Positions 8,897 through 16,991 of a stretch of 64,000 bases of DNA are shown here, piece after piece (within the stretch, counting starts at the first letter, position 1; the number at the start of each line of letters is the position of its first letter). The DNA is from Haloterrigena gelatinilytica (GTDB lineage Archaea > Halobacteriota > Halobacteria > Halobacteriales > Natrialbaceae), in assembly GCF_013342145.1 (NCBI RefSeq), contig NZ_JABUQZ010000001.1, forward strand, positions 2,852,001 to 2,916,000, read 5' to 3'. Under the pieces are notes generated by a model, which made no database searches, had not been told where the DNA came from, and was given only the letters and a program-made list of their open reading frames with translations. A program made the translations under genes and the position numbers.

Positions 8897-9808
8897 CTAT
8901 AACCCTGGAACCAGCGCCGCGAGATCCTCGGGCCGCTGTTCCGGTTGCAGGTCGTCGGGCAGCACGTCCCAGCCGAGTTCGTCGGTCCCGGGTTCGGCGT
9001 CGGTCTCGAAGCCGGCTTCGGCGGCCGGCTCCTGCTCGCGGGACTCCGCCGGCGGCGCGTCGTGGGCGTAGACGCTTTCCGGGTGGTCGATCGCCCAGAC
9101 GTGGAGCATGCAGGGCGTCCGACAGGGGAGGTCGATATCCCCGTCGTCGAAGTCGCGTTCGTAGGCCTGCTTGTAGTACCACCACGCGAACCGTCCGGGG
9201 AGGCCGGAGTGATAGTGCCAGGGGGAACAGGGCGTCTCCGGATCCGCGGTGGCGCCGATGGGTGCGTCGTCCGCCGGTTCGGCGTCGCTCGCTTCGCCGC
9301 CGTAGACCGCCGGCGGATCGATCTCCTCGCCGTTCCGCGTCGCGACGAACATCACGCCGATCGATCGCCAGGACTCGTCGTCGACCAGCACCGACTCGGG
9401 TCGCTCGGGGTCGAGCACCGCGTCGTCCCCGACGTACTCCGGGTTGATCCAGTGGGAGTAGCTGTCGTCCTCCCGCTCGAGCGCGTCGAAGTAGGGCTGG
9501 TATCCCGCGTCGACGAGCGCGCCGACGTCGGGGTAGTGCTCCTCGAGGGCCGCTTGCACCCCCGATCGGAGTTCGACCGTCGTCGGGTGGTCGTCCGCAC
9601 AGCCCTCCATCCCGTCCTCGACGCAGTGGCCCATGTTCGGCTCGAGGGTCGCGTCGGGACAGCGGTCGTCGAACCACGGCGTCCCCGCGGCGTCGCTCCC
9701 GCTCGCTCCCGCCGACCCGACACCGATCGTCGAAAACGCGGCCGTCCCCGCCGACGCTCGCAAGAGCGTTCGCCGAGAGACGGTCACGTTATCGTCACCG
9801 TCGTACAT
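8897..9808 (-). CDS. Tat-exported hypothetical protein
   Basis: A 303-residue protein with a twin-arginine signal ('SRRTLLRASAGTAAF', residues 10-24) followed by a small-residue cleavage region, so it is secreted or surface-held. The mature part is acidic and rich in Trp, Tyr, His and Cys ('PCSPWHYHSGLPGRFAWWYYKQ', 'CRTPCMLHVW'). The paired cysteines may form disulfides or bind a metal. The C-terminus is acidic and probably disordered. I chose the ATG at 9808 because it puts the Arg pair near the N-terminus; the frame opens 26 codons earlier. I do not recognise the family. Confidence 0.78.
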   Translation of the reverse strand: MYDGDDNVTVSRRTLLRASAGTAAFSTIGVGSAGASGSDAAGTPWFDDRCPDATLEPNMGHCVEDGMEGCADDHPTTVELRSGVQAALEEHYPDVGALVDAGYQPYFDALEREDDSYSHWINPEYVGDDAVLDPERPESVLVDDESWRSIGVMFVATRNGEEIDPPAVYGGEASDAEPADDAPIGATADPETPCSPWHYHSGLPGRFAWWYYKQAYERDFDDGDIDLPCRTPCMLHVWAIDHPESVYAHDAPPAESREQEPAAEAGFETDAEPGTDELGWDVLPDDLQPEQRPEDLAALVPGL

Positions 9809-9898
9809 ACCAGCAGTTCTCCACCGACGACCGTTGTAAACCCCCGTTGCCGACCGGCGTGACAGTCGGCGCGCGTGATCGATCAACCGACCGGACGA

Positions 9899-10936
9899 CT
9901 ACTCGCGAACCGCGCCCGTCCCCGGCCGCTCGAGGCCCGCCAGATCGATCCGACCGCCGGGCATCGGGACGCCGTCGTAGGGGTCGTCGGCGAGCAGCAG
10001 CGAGCCGTCCAGATCGGCGTAGTCGAGCAGCGGCGCGAGGTGACAGGCTGCCGCGATCGAGGCGTTCGACTCGGTCATACAGCCCAGCATGACCTCGAGG
10101 CCGTGAGCGCGGGCGGCGTGGATCATCCGTTTCGCCTCGAGCAGGCCGCCGCACTTCATGAGCTTCAGGTTCGCGATGTCACAGCGGTCTGCAATCTGTG
10201 GAATGTCCTCAAGGGTCACGCAGGACTCGTCGGCGGCGATCGGCAGCGGCGAGCGCTCGTAGACGTATCGAAGCCCCGCGGGGTTCTCGGCGGGGACCGG
10301 CTGTTCGACGAACGCGAGGTCGTGCGCGGCCAGTCGCTCGATCTTCCGGACGGCTTCCTTCGGCTCCCAGGCCTCGTTGGCGTCGACGAACAGGCGGACG
10401 TCGGGCGCGACCGACCGAATCGTCTCGACGATCTCGAGGTCCCGATCCGTCCCGAGTTTGACCTTCAGCGTGCCGTAGCCGCGCTCGAGGGCGGTCTCGG
10501 TCTTCTCGCGCATGGTCTCCGTGTCGTCGAGCCCGATGGTGTAGGAGGTCTCGAGCGAGGCCGCCGGATCGAGCCCCCAGTAGCGGTAGAGCGGCACGTC
10601 GAACCGCTTTGCGGCGAGGTCGTGGAGCGCGATGCTAACCGCACAGCGGGCGGCCGGATTCCGACGAACGGTCTCGCGCATTTCGCGTTCGATACGCTCG
10701 ATCTGGTGGGGATCGCCCGTTTCCTCGACGGTCGCGAGCAGGTCCGGCAGGACGGCCGTCACCGTCTCGACGGTCTCGCCGTAGTGGCTCGACGGCGCGG
10801 CGCCGCCGACGCCGACGGCGTCGTCGTCCTCGACGCGAACCGTGACGACGTCGGTCTCGGTCGTCGTCCCGCGGGCGATCCCGAACGGGTACTCGAGGGG
10901 GAGCGAGCGGCGTTCGAAACTAGTCTCGAGAGCCAT
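9899..10936 (-). CDS. dgcA: N-acetyl-D-glutamate racemase / dipeptide-epimerase-like enolase-superfamily enzyme
   Basis: A 345-residue enolase-superfamily enzyme of the muconate-lactonizing/Ala-Glu-epimerase group. It has the catalytic 'KVKLG' pair (Lys158, Lys160), metal ligands Asp185 ('DANEAW'), Glu211 ('EQP') and Asp236 ('ADES'), and the opposite-face base in 'NLKLMKCGG' (about 257-264). It lies 6 bp after the DUF1611 gene. From memory of published work on marine bacteria and haloarchaea, this pair is DgcN-DgcA: DgcN acetylates D-glutamate and DgcA racemises N-acetyl-D-glutamate to the L form. The pairing makes that role more likely than L-Ala-D/L-Glu epimerisation in a cell-wall-recycling route, since haloarchaea lack murein. 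Direct proof would be enzymology. Confidence 0.85.
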   Translation of the reverse strand: MALETSFERRSLPLEYPFGIARGTTTETDVVTVRVEDDDAVGVGGAAPSSHYGETVETVTAVLPDLLATVEETGDPHQIERIEREMRETVRRNPAARCAVSIALHDLAAKRFDVPLYRYWGLDPAASLETSYTIGLDDTETMREKTETALERGYGTLKVKLGTDRDLEIVETIRSVAPDVRLFVDANEAWEPKEAVRKIERLAAHDLAFVEQPVPAENPAGLRYVYERSPLPIAADESCVTLEDIPQIADRCDIANLKLMKCGGLLEAKRMIHAARAHGLEVMLGCMTESNASIAAACHLAPLLDYADLDGSLLLADDPYDGVPMPGGRIDLAGLERPGTGAVRE

Positions 10937-10942
10937 CGGCGA

Positions 10943-11965
10943 TCACTCGACGATGGCCTCGAGGACGTCGTCGGCCCCGAAGCGAATCACGTCGGTCGCG
11001 GGCGCGTCGATCTCGGTCGCGTACTCGTCGACGGCCTCGCGCGCGTCGGCGTCGGTCTCGAGGTCGCTGGTGTTCAGCGCGCCCGCGACGATTTCGCCGC
11101 CCGAAACGGGGGCCGCCAGCGACTCGTAGAGGTCCACGTACGTCTGCCGGTCGGGGAGCGCGAACGATTCGTAGCCGTGGATCGCCTCCTGGCCGGCGTT
11201 GTGACAGAGGACGAGTTTGTCGGGCATCGACCCGTGGAGGATCCCGCAGGTGACCGCCGAGTACGCCGGGTGGACGATGCAGCCCTGGCCCTCGACGAAG
11301 AGGTAGTCGTGGTCGTCGCCCTTCTCTACGATCATCTCCTCGACCGCGCCCGCGGTGAAATCGCTGACGACGCGGTCGATCGGGTTCCCCCAGCCCTCGA
11401 TCATGATCCCCGTCTGGCCGGTCGGGATCACGGCGGCGTCGTGGCCGGCTTCTTCGGCCGCCCGCGCGAGTTCCATCGTCGTCGTCATCTTGCCGGTCGA
11501 ACAGTCGGTGCCGACGGTGAGGACGACCTCGGCGTCGACCTCGCCGGCGACGCCTTCGGCGACGGTCAGGTCTTCGGGCGGCTTGCGGACGTCCCGCAGT
11601 TCGCAGTCGTTCTCGGCCGCGAGACTGGCGAACTCCTCGTCCTCGGCGAGGAAGTAGTGCAGTCCCGAGACGACGTCGCAGCCGTACTCGAGGGCCGTCC
11701 GGACGTCGTCGCGCCAGCTCTCGTCGAAGCCGCCGCCGATGGGGGAGATGCCGATCAGCAGGGCGTCGACGGCGTCGGCCTCGAGGTCGGCCATCCCGTC
11801 GACGATCGGTGCGTCCTGGACGTCCGGAACGAAATCGTTCACGCGGCGGCCGGCCGACTCGCGGTCGAGGACGGCCGCGGCCTCGTAGTCGGCGTACCGG
11901 AGGACGCCGAGGGCGGTCTTGGCTCGGTCGGGAAACTTCTCGTGAGCGAGAATTGCAACGCGCAT
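10943..11965 (-). CDS. dgcN: DUF1611 protein, D-glutamate N-acetyltransferase-like
   Basis: A 340-residue DUF1611 protein. The N-terminal half is Rossmann-like ('VDALLIGISPIGG', about 67-79). The C-terminal half has a P-loop 'GTDCSTGKMTT' (152-162) and 'FVEGQG' as a probable Walker B. Known DgcN proteins transfer an acetyl group to D-glutamate; the downstream partner is dgcA. The two are nearly contiguous and surely co-transcribed. A TATA-like 'cttaagtac' (minus strand, about 11984-11992) lies roughly 20-27 bp before the ATG, suggesting a leaderless transcript. The family was long called hypothetical; the role is taken from published work as I remember it. Confidence 0.85.
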   Translation of the reverse strand: MRVAILAHEKFPDRAKTALGVLRYADYEAAAVLDRESAGRRVNDFVPDVQDAPIVDGMADLEADAVDALLIGISPIGGGFDESWRDDVRTALEYGCDVVSGLHYFLAEDEEFASLAAENDCELRDVRKPPEDLTVAEGVAGEVDAEVVLTVGTDCSTGKMTTTMELARAAEEAGHDAAVIPTGQTGIMIEGWGNPIDRVVSDFTAGAVEEMIVEKGDDHDYLFVEGQGCIVHPAYSAVTCGILHGSMPDKLVLCHNAGQEAIHGYESFALPDRQTYVDLYESLAAPVSGGEIVAGALNTSDLETDADAREAVDEYATEIDAPATDVIRFGADDVLEAIVE

Positions 11966-12301
11966 ACCGGACCATTGCCGAGGGAGTACTTAAGCGGTCG
12001 ATTTCGATCGCTCGAGCGAATCGGTCCAAGGACGTGCGGTGGCGCGCGCCGTCCCGCGCCGAACGGAGAGCGTGGCGCAGGTCGAAGCTACGCGAGCGAA
12101 TCGGCCGGGGAGGGAGTGACAATTCCTCGTTGCCGGCATGAGGAGACGAATCGATTCGTCGGCTCGGCTCCAAACCGGACCGATACGGAGACACCGCTAT
12201 TCGAGAGCGAACTCCCACGTGGCCGAAAAAGGACTACGTCGAACACGCTCGAGTTTCGCCCTCGAGCGCAACGTCCGGATCGCGATCGGGGGTCGCGTCT
12301 G
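11966..12301. other. 336-bp intergenic region without a supported gene
   Basis: It holds the dgcN promoter at its left end and G+C-rich filler with a repeated 'gagcgaatcgg' at about 12012 and 12087. Reading frames through it have Arg/Ser-rich antisense-like composition. I see no RNA gene. Confidence 0.6.
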
Positions 12302-12421
12302 TCAGTTCTCCTCGAGTGCACACGCGGGCGAACAGAACCCGCGCTGGGCCGCGTTCGCGTCCGGATACGCCTTGAATTCGTCACCACAGCTGCTGCAGCT
12401 GACGGTTTCGAAGTCGGACAT
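12302..12421 (-). CDS. 39-residue zinc-finger microprotein
   Basis: A complete small reading frame from ATG (12421) to stop, encoding MSDFETVSCSSCGDEF... with a second 'CSPAC' pair: CxxC at residues 9-12 and CxxxC near 29-33. This is the four-cysteine layout of haloarchaeal zinc microproteins. Acidic residues and the short tail 'ALEEN' agree with real coding. It lies downstream of the VLRF1-like gene on the same strand after 116 bp. The role is unknown; such proteins often bind nucleic acid or a protein partner. Confidence 0.72.
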   Translation of the reverse strand: MSDFETVSCSSCGDEFKAYPDANAAQRGFCSPACALEEN

Positions 12422-12537
12422 AGCTCGTTCGAAGAGTCGTCCGCATCGACCAAAAATGTCCGCGGTTCGGCTCGAGCGACGGCAGTTCGAACGTCGACGC
12501 GAAACCAGCTCAAAGGCAAACCGACGACGGCGACGCC

Positions 12538-13488
12538 TCAGAAGGCCCGAAACTCGGCCGTCCAGAACGACCGGTGGGCGTCCTCGAGGGCCGATTTCGG
12601 ATCGCCGGTCGCGTCGACGGCGGCGGTCCCGGCCGGCTCGAGGCCCGCGTCCTCGGCGAGCGTCTCGACGACGCCGCGCTGGCCGGCGAGGAACAATCGG
12701 TTCCCGTCGTCGACGCGCTCGGACAGCGTCTCCCGGCAGCGCTCGAGGTGGTCGTCGATCTGGTCGTCGCGGATGCGCTCGAAGCGGGCCTGCGAGAAGC
12801 CGCCCTTCGAGTGGTTCCCCTTGACGTCGCTCTCGAAGCCGCGGTAGTCGACGCGGTCGCCGTCCTCGTAGGTGCCGAGGGCGAACAGGTCGGTCCGAAC
12901 GAGCGCGAGCGCGTACCGGCCGGTCGGCAGGAACCACTCGCGCTCGAGGCGAAAGCGGTCGTCCCAGGCGATCCGCGAGTCGTCCTCGAGGGCGCGGTCG
13001 GGCATCGCCGGCGGTTCGAGCGCGGCGGCGATCAGCCCGGTGTCGTCGAGACAGAGCACGCACGGGGCGGCCTCGTCGACGAGCGCGGCGCGGTCGCCGA
13101 GCGGCGTCTCGAGGTCGACGTCGAACGCCTCGGCGAGCGTCTCGCTGCCCTCGTCCTCGCGGAGGATCGCCGTCAGCGCGCCCTCCGGACCGGTGCGAAA
13201 CGACGTCAGGCGGTCGACGACCGCCTCGAGTCGCCTCCCCCGCAGTCGGTCGCGACGGCGAACGGAGAGGCCGGCCTCGTCGCCCGCTAGTTGCTCGAGT
13301 TCGCCCTCGAGCTGGGCGATGCGGTCCTCGAGGCGGTTGACCCGCTCCTCGGCGTCCTGTCGGGCGGTGGCCGCCTCCGATCGGCGCTCGGATTCGGCCT
13401 CGTACCGGTTTCGCAGCCGCTCGTTTTTCTCCTCGAGTTCGTCGATGCGCTCCTTGAGCGAGGCGCGGCCGAGTAACGCGTCGAACAT
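12538..13488 (-). CDS. Vms1/ANKZF1 (VLRF1)-family peptidyl-tRNA hydrolase
   Basis: A 316-residue protein. Residues about 10-70 form a coiled coil ('LEEKNERLRNRYEAESERR', 'VNRLEDRIAQLEGELEQL'). The rest is an eRF1-like catalytic fold, with 'KGNHSKGGFSQARFERIRDDQ' (about 223-243) carrying the catalytic Gln loop characteristic of the Vms1-like release factor family. In eukaryotes Vms1/ANKZF1 cleaves nascent peptides from tRNA on stalled 60S subunits; archaeal homologues probably do the same in ribosome rescue. The N-terminal coiled coil may aid ribosome binding. The start ATG at 13488 is close behind the next gene (34 bp), suggesting co-transcription. Confidence 0.82.
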   Translation of the reverse strand: MFDALLGRASLKERIDELEEKNERLRNRYEAESERRSEAATARQDAEERVNRLEDRIAQLEGELEQLAGDEAGLSVRRRDRLRGRRLEAVVDRLTSFRTGPEGALTAILREDEGSETLAEAFDVDLETPLGDRAALVDEAAPCVLCLDDTGLIAAALEPPAMPDRALEDDSRIAWDDRFRLEREWFLPTGRYALALVRTDLFALGTYEDGDRVDYRGFESDVKGNHSKGGFSQARFERIRDDQIDDHLERCRETLSERVDDGNRLFLAGQRGVVETLAEDAGLEPAGTAAVDATGDPKSALEDAHRSFWTAEFRAF

Positions 13489-13522
13489 CTGGTCCGAACG
13501 GAAGGGGGCAGCGCGGCTACTT

Positions 13523-13912
13523 CTAGGTTCCGGCAGTGGGGTAGTCGTCGCCTGAACCGGCGTCGGAGCCGGGCAAGCCGGTAGTCCACGCGAGCAACTG
13601 CTCGGCGCGCTCGCGGCGGGCGAGCAGGACCTCGCGCAGGGAGGGCGGGTTGCGCACGTCGGTGTCCTCGAGCATCGGTTCGGGCACGGCGAGCGTGTTC
13701 GTCGGCACGGCGTCGTCGCCGTGGACCGGGAAGTGACTGGACTCGAGTTTCATCACGAGCGGGGCGTCGAGGCGCTCGAGACCGTCGCCGGTCGCGTACA
13801 CCTCCTCGTTGATCCGCTCGTGTTGCTCGCTGTGCATGAGTGCGCGGTCCCCGTCGGTCGGGGTCACGTAGAGTCGTCCGAGATAGTAGCTCCGCGAAAA
13901 CACCTCGAACAT
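13523..13912 (-). CDS. haloarchaeal hypothetical protein (DUF5802-like)
   Basis: A 129-residue soluble protein starting 'MFEVFSRSYYLGRLYVTP', then 'MHSEQHERINEEVYA' and a C-terminal Arg/Glu helix and disordered tail. I recall the opening as typical of DUF5802, a family restricted to haloarchaea with no known function. I chose the ATG at 13912 over the frame opening five codons upstream. It is the promoter-proximal gene of a likely operon with the VLRF1-like gene. Confidence 0.75.
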   Translation of the reverse strand: MFEVFSRSYYLGRLYVTPTDGDRALMHSEQHERINEEVYATGDGLERLDAPLVMKLESSHFPVHGDDAVPTNTLAVPEPMLEDTDVRNPPSLREVLLARRERAEQLLAWTTGLPGSDAGSGDDYPTAGT

Positions 13913-14340
13913 GGTACTAATACACAAGGGCCGGCGGAATATAACTATTTTCGGATAGATTTAAGTCGTCGGACTTTCAGTGAAGAATACAAACTCAGCC
14001 CCGTCCGCAGGTGAACAGACGGTACGCGGTAAGAGATGTTTTCCATTGAATGCACAACTATCAACTGTTGTGAGCGTCGGGAACCGTTTCGGTTACGGAA
14101 CGCAAAACGATCCTCGCGCGGCGAGATAACACGGCGCTCGTCTGACTCCCCGCCGACGGGCGGCGATTCGGGTCCGCCGCCCGGAATCAACAGTTCACGC
14201 AGTTCAAACGGTAGTTGAACTGTGTTAAGAGCGTTTCTGTCGGGCGTAAACGTTCGAGCCGTTGCTCCGCCGGTCACGGACGGGATTGAACGGTTCGAAC
14301 GAAGGTCTGTCTTTTTAGGACATTCGTTCGAACGGAGGCA
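13913..14340. other. 428-bp regulatory intergenic region rich in inverted repeats
   Basis: Comparatively A+T-rich at its left end ('ggaatataactattttcgg', the promoter of the minus-strand gene). It also contains 7-bp arms 'agttcaa'/'ttgaact' (14201-14207 and 14215-14221), 6-bp arms 'cacaac'/'gttgtg' near 14052-14071 and the TATA-flanking repeat listed separately. No coding frame is convincing; the long minus-strand frame across it is antisense to the secreted protein gene. Confidence 0.6.
14293..14333. promoter_or_regulatory. perfect 11-bp inverted repeat flanking a TATA-like element
   Basis: 'gttcgaacgaa' (14293-14303) and 'ttcgttcgaac' (14323-14333) are exact reverse complements separated by 19 bp that contain 'ctttttagg', a TATA-like box about 28 bp before the ATG at 14344. 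Each arm is itself built on 'ttcgaa'. The position predicts an operator whose occupancy would block TBP/TFB. Confidence 0.6.
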
Positions 14341-14343
14341 GTG

Positions 14344-15189
14344 ATGACCTCCCGGTCGGTTGCGCTCTTCGCACTGGTCGCCCTCCTCGGGCTCACGATC
14401 GCCCCGATCGCAAGCGGCGCCGTCGTCCCCTCCTTCGCCGCCGACGAGACCGGGGCCGAGTCGAACAGCACCGCCTCGGTTTCGACGCACATGCAATCCA
14501 ATGCGGCCGACACCGAGAACACGGTCGACGCCGAACTGTTCACCAAGCAGTACGAGGCGGCCGACAACGAGAGCCGCGAAGCGCTCGTCCTCGATCGGAC
14601 GGACGACCTCGGCGAACGCCTCGAGACGCTCGAGGCCGAACGCGAGGAACTGCGCGAGCGCCAGGACGAACTCGATCGCGGAGCGTACCAGGCGCGGATG
14701 GCGAAGTTCAGCGTCGAAATCCGCTCCCTCGAGCGCGAGATCGAGCGGACCCGACAGCGGGCAAACGAGACCGGCGCCGACGCCGCTCGTCTCGACGAAC
14801 TCCGTACCGACGCCGAGAATCTCAACGGTCCCGAAGTAGCGGAAACCGTCCGCCAACTCGGCGGCCCCGACACCGTCCCGGGGCGGGGAACACCCGAGGA
14901 TCGCCCCGGGAACGGGCGATCCGATGACCGACCCGGCAACGGCCCGCCAGCCGAGCGCGACGCCGAGACGCCTGATAACGGGCAGGGCCACGGTAACGGG
15001 CAGGCGCCGGACGAAACCGAGCGCGGCCCGGCCGACGACGCGGCCGACGGCTCGGATTCCGATCCCGGATCGCCGGGCGAGAGCGGCACGCCGGCCGACC
15101 GGTCCGGAGACGCCGGCTCGGATACGGACGCCGATCCGCCGAACGACGAAGCGGGAAGCGACGCTGACGCGGGGATGGAGTCGGCGTAG
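14344..15189 (+). CDS. secreted coiled-coil protein with acidic Gly/Asn/Pro-rich tail
   Basis: A 281-residue protein. Residues 1-28 are a Sec-type signal peptide ending around 'PIASGA'. Residues about 55-165 are a Glu/Arg-rich helix with heptad character ('LETLEAEREELRERQDELDR', 'SLEREIERTRQRANE'). From about 175 the tail is low-complexity 'RPGNG' and Asp/Ser/Gly repeats without a membrane anchor. The upstream GTG at 14341 is in frame; the ATG is preferred. It probably forms an extended extracellular rod. Its promoter carries a striking palindrome, and a winged-helix regulator follows 102 bp downstream on the same strand. I do not recognise the family. Confidence 0.8.
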   Translation: MTSRSVALFALVALLGLTIAPIASGAVVPSFAADETGAESNSTASVSTHMQSNAADTENTVDAELFTKQYEAADNESREALVLDRTDDLGERLETLEAEREELRERQDELDRGAYQARMAKFSVEIRSLEREIERTRQRANETGADAARLDELRTDAENLNGPEVAETVRQLGGPDTVPGRGTPEDRPGNGRSDDRPGNGPPAERDAETPDNGQGHGNGQAPDETERGPADDAADGSDSDPGSPGESGTPADRSGDAGSDTDADPPNDEAGSDADAGMESA

Positions 15190-15291
15190 CGACCGGGAAC
15201 ACGGGACACAGTTCCGCGCGGGGACGGATCCGATCGGTATCGTCGCACCGAGCAGACACGCTTTTCAGCGGCGACCCCCAATCATCGCTCG

Positions 15292-15948
15292 ATGGACTCC
15301 GCCGCATTACTGGATTTGCTGGGGAACGAAAATCGGAGACGTATTCTCCGGTTGCTCGCCCGCAAACCCTGTTACGTCACGGAAATCTCGGATTACCTCG
15401 GCGTGAGTCCGAAGGCGGTCATCGAACACTTGCGCAAACTCGAGGAGGCGGGACTGATCGAGAGCCGAGTCGACGACCAGCGCCGGAAGTACTTTCATAT
15501 CGCGCGCAACGTCCGCCTCGAGGTGAACGTCTCGCCGTACGGCTTCGCGAGCAAGAGCGCCTATCCCGCCAGCAGTAGCTTCGACTTGACGACCTGTCGC
15601 CACCTCTCGTTGGACGTCGCCTGGGAGGACGCCGACGAACTCGACGACCTCCTGCGGGCCCTCGAGGACTTAGAACAGCTCGAGAACGAGCTCTCGCTCG
15701 CCCAGCGGTGGGTGCAGGGGCGACTCTGCGACGTCCTCGATCGGATCTCCGAGACCGTCGGCACCGGTCCCGAGAGCCGAATCTACGCCGATCTACTGGC
15801 GAGCATCCGAACGGAACCGAAATCCGTCGGGGAACTCAGCGAGGACGTCGACGCGCCCCGCGAGGTCGTCGCCGACCTCCTCGAGTCGATGGCCGACGAA
15901 GGGGTCGTCCGCCGCACCGAACGCGGCTGGGAGCTGACGACGGGTTAG
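15292..15948 (+). CDS. ArsR-type winged-helix transcriptional regulator
   Basis: A 218-residue protein with an N-terminal ArsR-like winged helix ('ALLDLLGNENRRRILRLLARKPCYVTEISDYLGVSPKAVIEHLRKLEEAGLIESR', residues 4-58). A middle domain (about 70-150) with a helical 'LDDLLRALEDLEQLENEL' dimerisation segment follows, then a second small winged helix at the C-terminus ('TEPKSVGELSEDVDAPREVVADLLESMADEGVVRR'). The build is typical of haloarchaeal regulators. It follows the secreted coiled-coil gene and is a natural candidate for binding that gene's palindrome, which is inference from proximity. Confidence 0.87.
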   Translation: MDSAALLDLLGNENRRRILRLLARKPCYVTEISDYLGVSPKAVIEHLRKLEEAGLIESRVDDQRRKYFHIARNVRLEVNVSPYGFASKSAYPASSSFDLTTCRHLSLDVAWEDADELDDLLRALEDLEQLENELSLAQRWVQGRLCDVLDRISETVGTGPESRIYADLLASIRTEPKSVGELSEDVDAPREVVADLLESMADEGVVRRTERGWELTTG

Positions 15949-15962
15949 ACCGCCGGACGCAA

Positions 15963-16601
15963 TTATTCGATATCCTGGGTGAGCCCGTTTCGCAGATCGC
16001 GTCCGAAGTAGTAGCCGAGCAGACAGCCGACCAGCCCGATCGTGACGCCGACGGCGAGGACGGCCTGCGTGGAGCCGGCGATCGCGAGGACGGCGTTGCT
16101 GAGGACGGCCGACACGCCGCCGACGGCGGTCCCGGCGGCGCCCATCTCGAGGTAGCGCCGTTTCGAGGTGAGCAGGCCGACGGCGAAGGCGACGCCGAGC
16201 ATGCCGAGCATTCGGCCGGCGAACGGGAGCATCATTCCGCCGCCGACCAGCCCGGCGCCGACGAGGAGCACCAGCTCGAGGAACGCCCGCGGCGAGAAGT
16301 AGTCGCCGGGCGAGCGCCCCGGCGTGAGTCGGTCGCGCAACCGTCCGAGCCGCGAGCGCGACGACTCCGCGGGCGCGGCCGTCGACGGCGCGGGCTCGTC
16401 GGACGACTGCAGCGTGCCGGATCCGAGCGGGTCGTCGATCGCCCCGACGTCCCCGCCCGCTCCCGGCCGGTCTTCCGGCGTCGACGCCGCTCCGGTCCCG
16501 GAATCGGCCTCGACGTCCGACCCCGAGAGCAGGCTCTCGGTCTCCTCTAAGAGGTCGTCGGTGTCCCGGCTCTCGGTGACCTCGTCCGAGCGGTCGCTCA
16601 T
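15963..16601 (-). CDS. membrane protein with long acidic N-terminal region
   Basis: A 212-residue protein. Residues 1-105 are an acidic, Ser/Pro/Gly-rich, probably disordered cytoplasmic segment. Three or four hydrophobic helices follow (about 113-135, 138-150, 160-183 and 187-205), with Gly-rich repeats ('GAGLVGGGMMLPFAG', 'GAAGTAVGGVSAVLSNAVL') reminiscent of DUF456-type small membrane proteins. It ends in a charged tail. I chose the ATG at 16601 over the frame start nine codons earlier because of the MSDRSDEV acidic start. Convergent with the regulator gene (14 bp between stops). Function unknown. Confidence 0.75.
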   Translation of the reverse strand: MSDRSDEVTESRDTDDLLEETESLLSGSDVEADSGTGAASTPEDRPGAGGDVGAIDDPLGSGTLQSSDEPAPSTAAPAESSRSRLGRLRDRLTPGRSPGDYFSPRAFLELVLLVGAGLVGGGMMLPFAGRMLGMLGVAFAVGLLTSKRRYLEMGAAGTAVGGVSAVLSNAVLAIAGSTQAVLAVGVTIGLVGCLLGYYFGRDLRNGLTQDIE

Positions 16602-16681
16602 GCGATCTCCTTGGGCAGTCGACAGCATGGGTCTTTCCCATCGGCCACAGGATATACGACCGCGGGCCGCCCACCGGGGGT

Positions 16682-16891
16682 ATGAGCTGGCTCGCGCCCG
16701 CGACGGTCGGCCTCATCGCGGCCGGCGGCGGCGTCTTCTGTTACGTTCTCGTCGCGAACTTGGAACCCCAGCCGGAGTACCCGGAGCTGATGAGCGATCT
16801 GGCCCGGCTGCTCGGGCTGGGGATCGCGCTCTGTGGACTCGCGATCGGCGCCGTCTTCCTGCGGGCCGCTGCGGGCGCGTACGTCGCCTGA
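16682..16891 (+). CDS. small two-helix membrane protein
   Basis: A 69-residue protein with hydrophobic segments at about 6-25 and 43-64 joined by a short acidic loop ('EPQPEYPELMSDLARLL'). It is divergent from the preceding gene with 80 bp between starts. There is no further family signal; probably a haloarchaeal small membrane protein. Confidence 0.65.
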   Translation: MSWLAPATVGLIAAGGGVFCYVLVANLEPQPEYPELMSDLARLLGLGIALCGLAIGAVFLRAAAGAYVA

Positions 16892-16991
16892 AACGAGCGA
16901 TCGGCTCCGCTGGTCGGGCCGGCAACGGCCGTTCTCGACCCTCGAGTCGCGGGGCCCTCCCTTTTCACGCTGGCCGCGGTACCACCGATGG

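Noticed and set aside
9875..12847. 990-residue plus-strand frame
   Set aside because: Runs antisense through dgcA and dgcN and across intergenic DNA; no domain resemblance.
13945..14991. 348-residue minus-strand frame
   Set aside because: Mostly antisense to the secreted coiled-coil gene; composition lacks the acidic bias of real genes and the plus-strand gene has a signal peptide and promoter.
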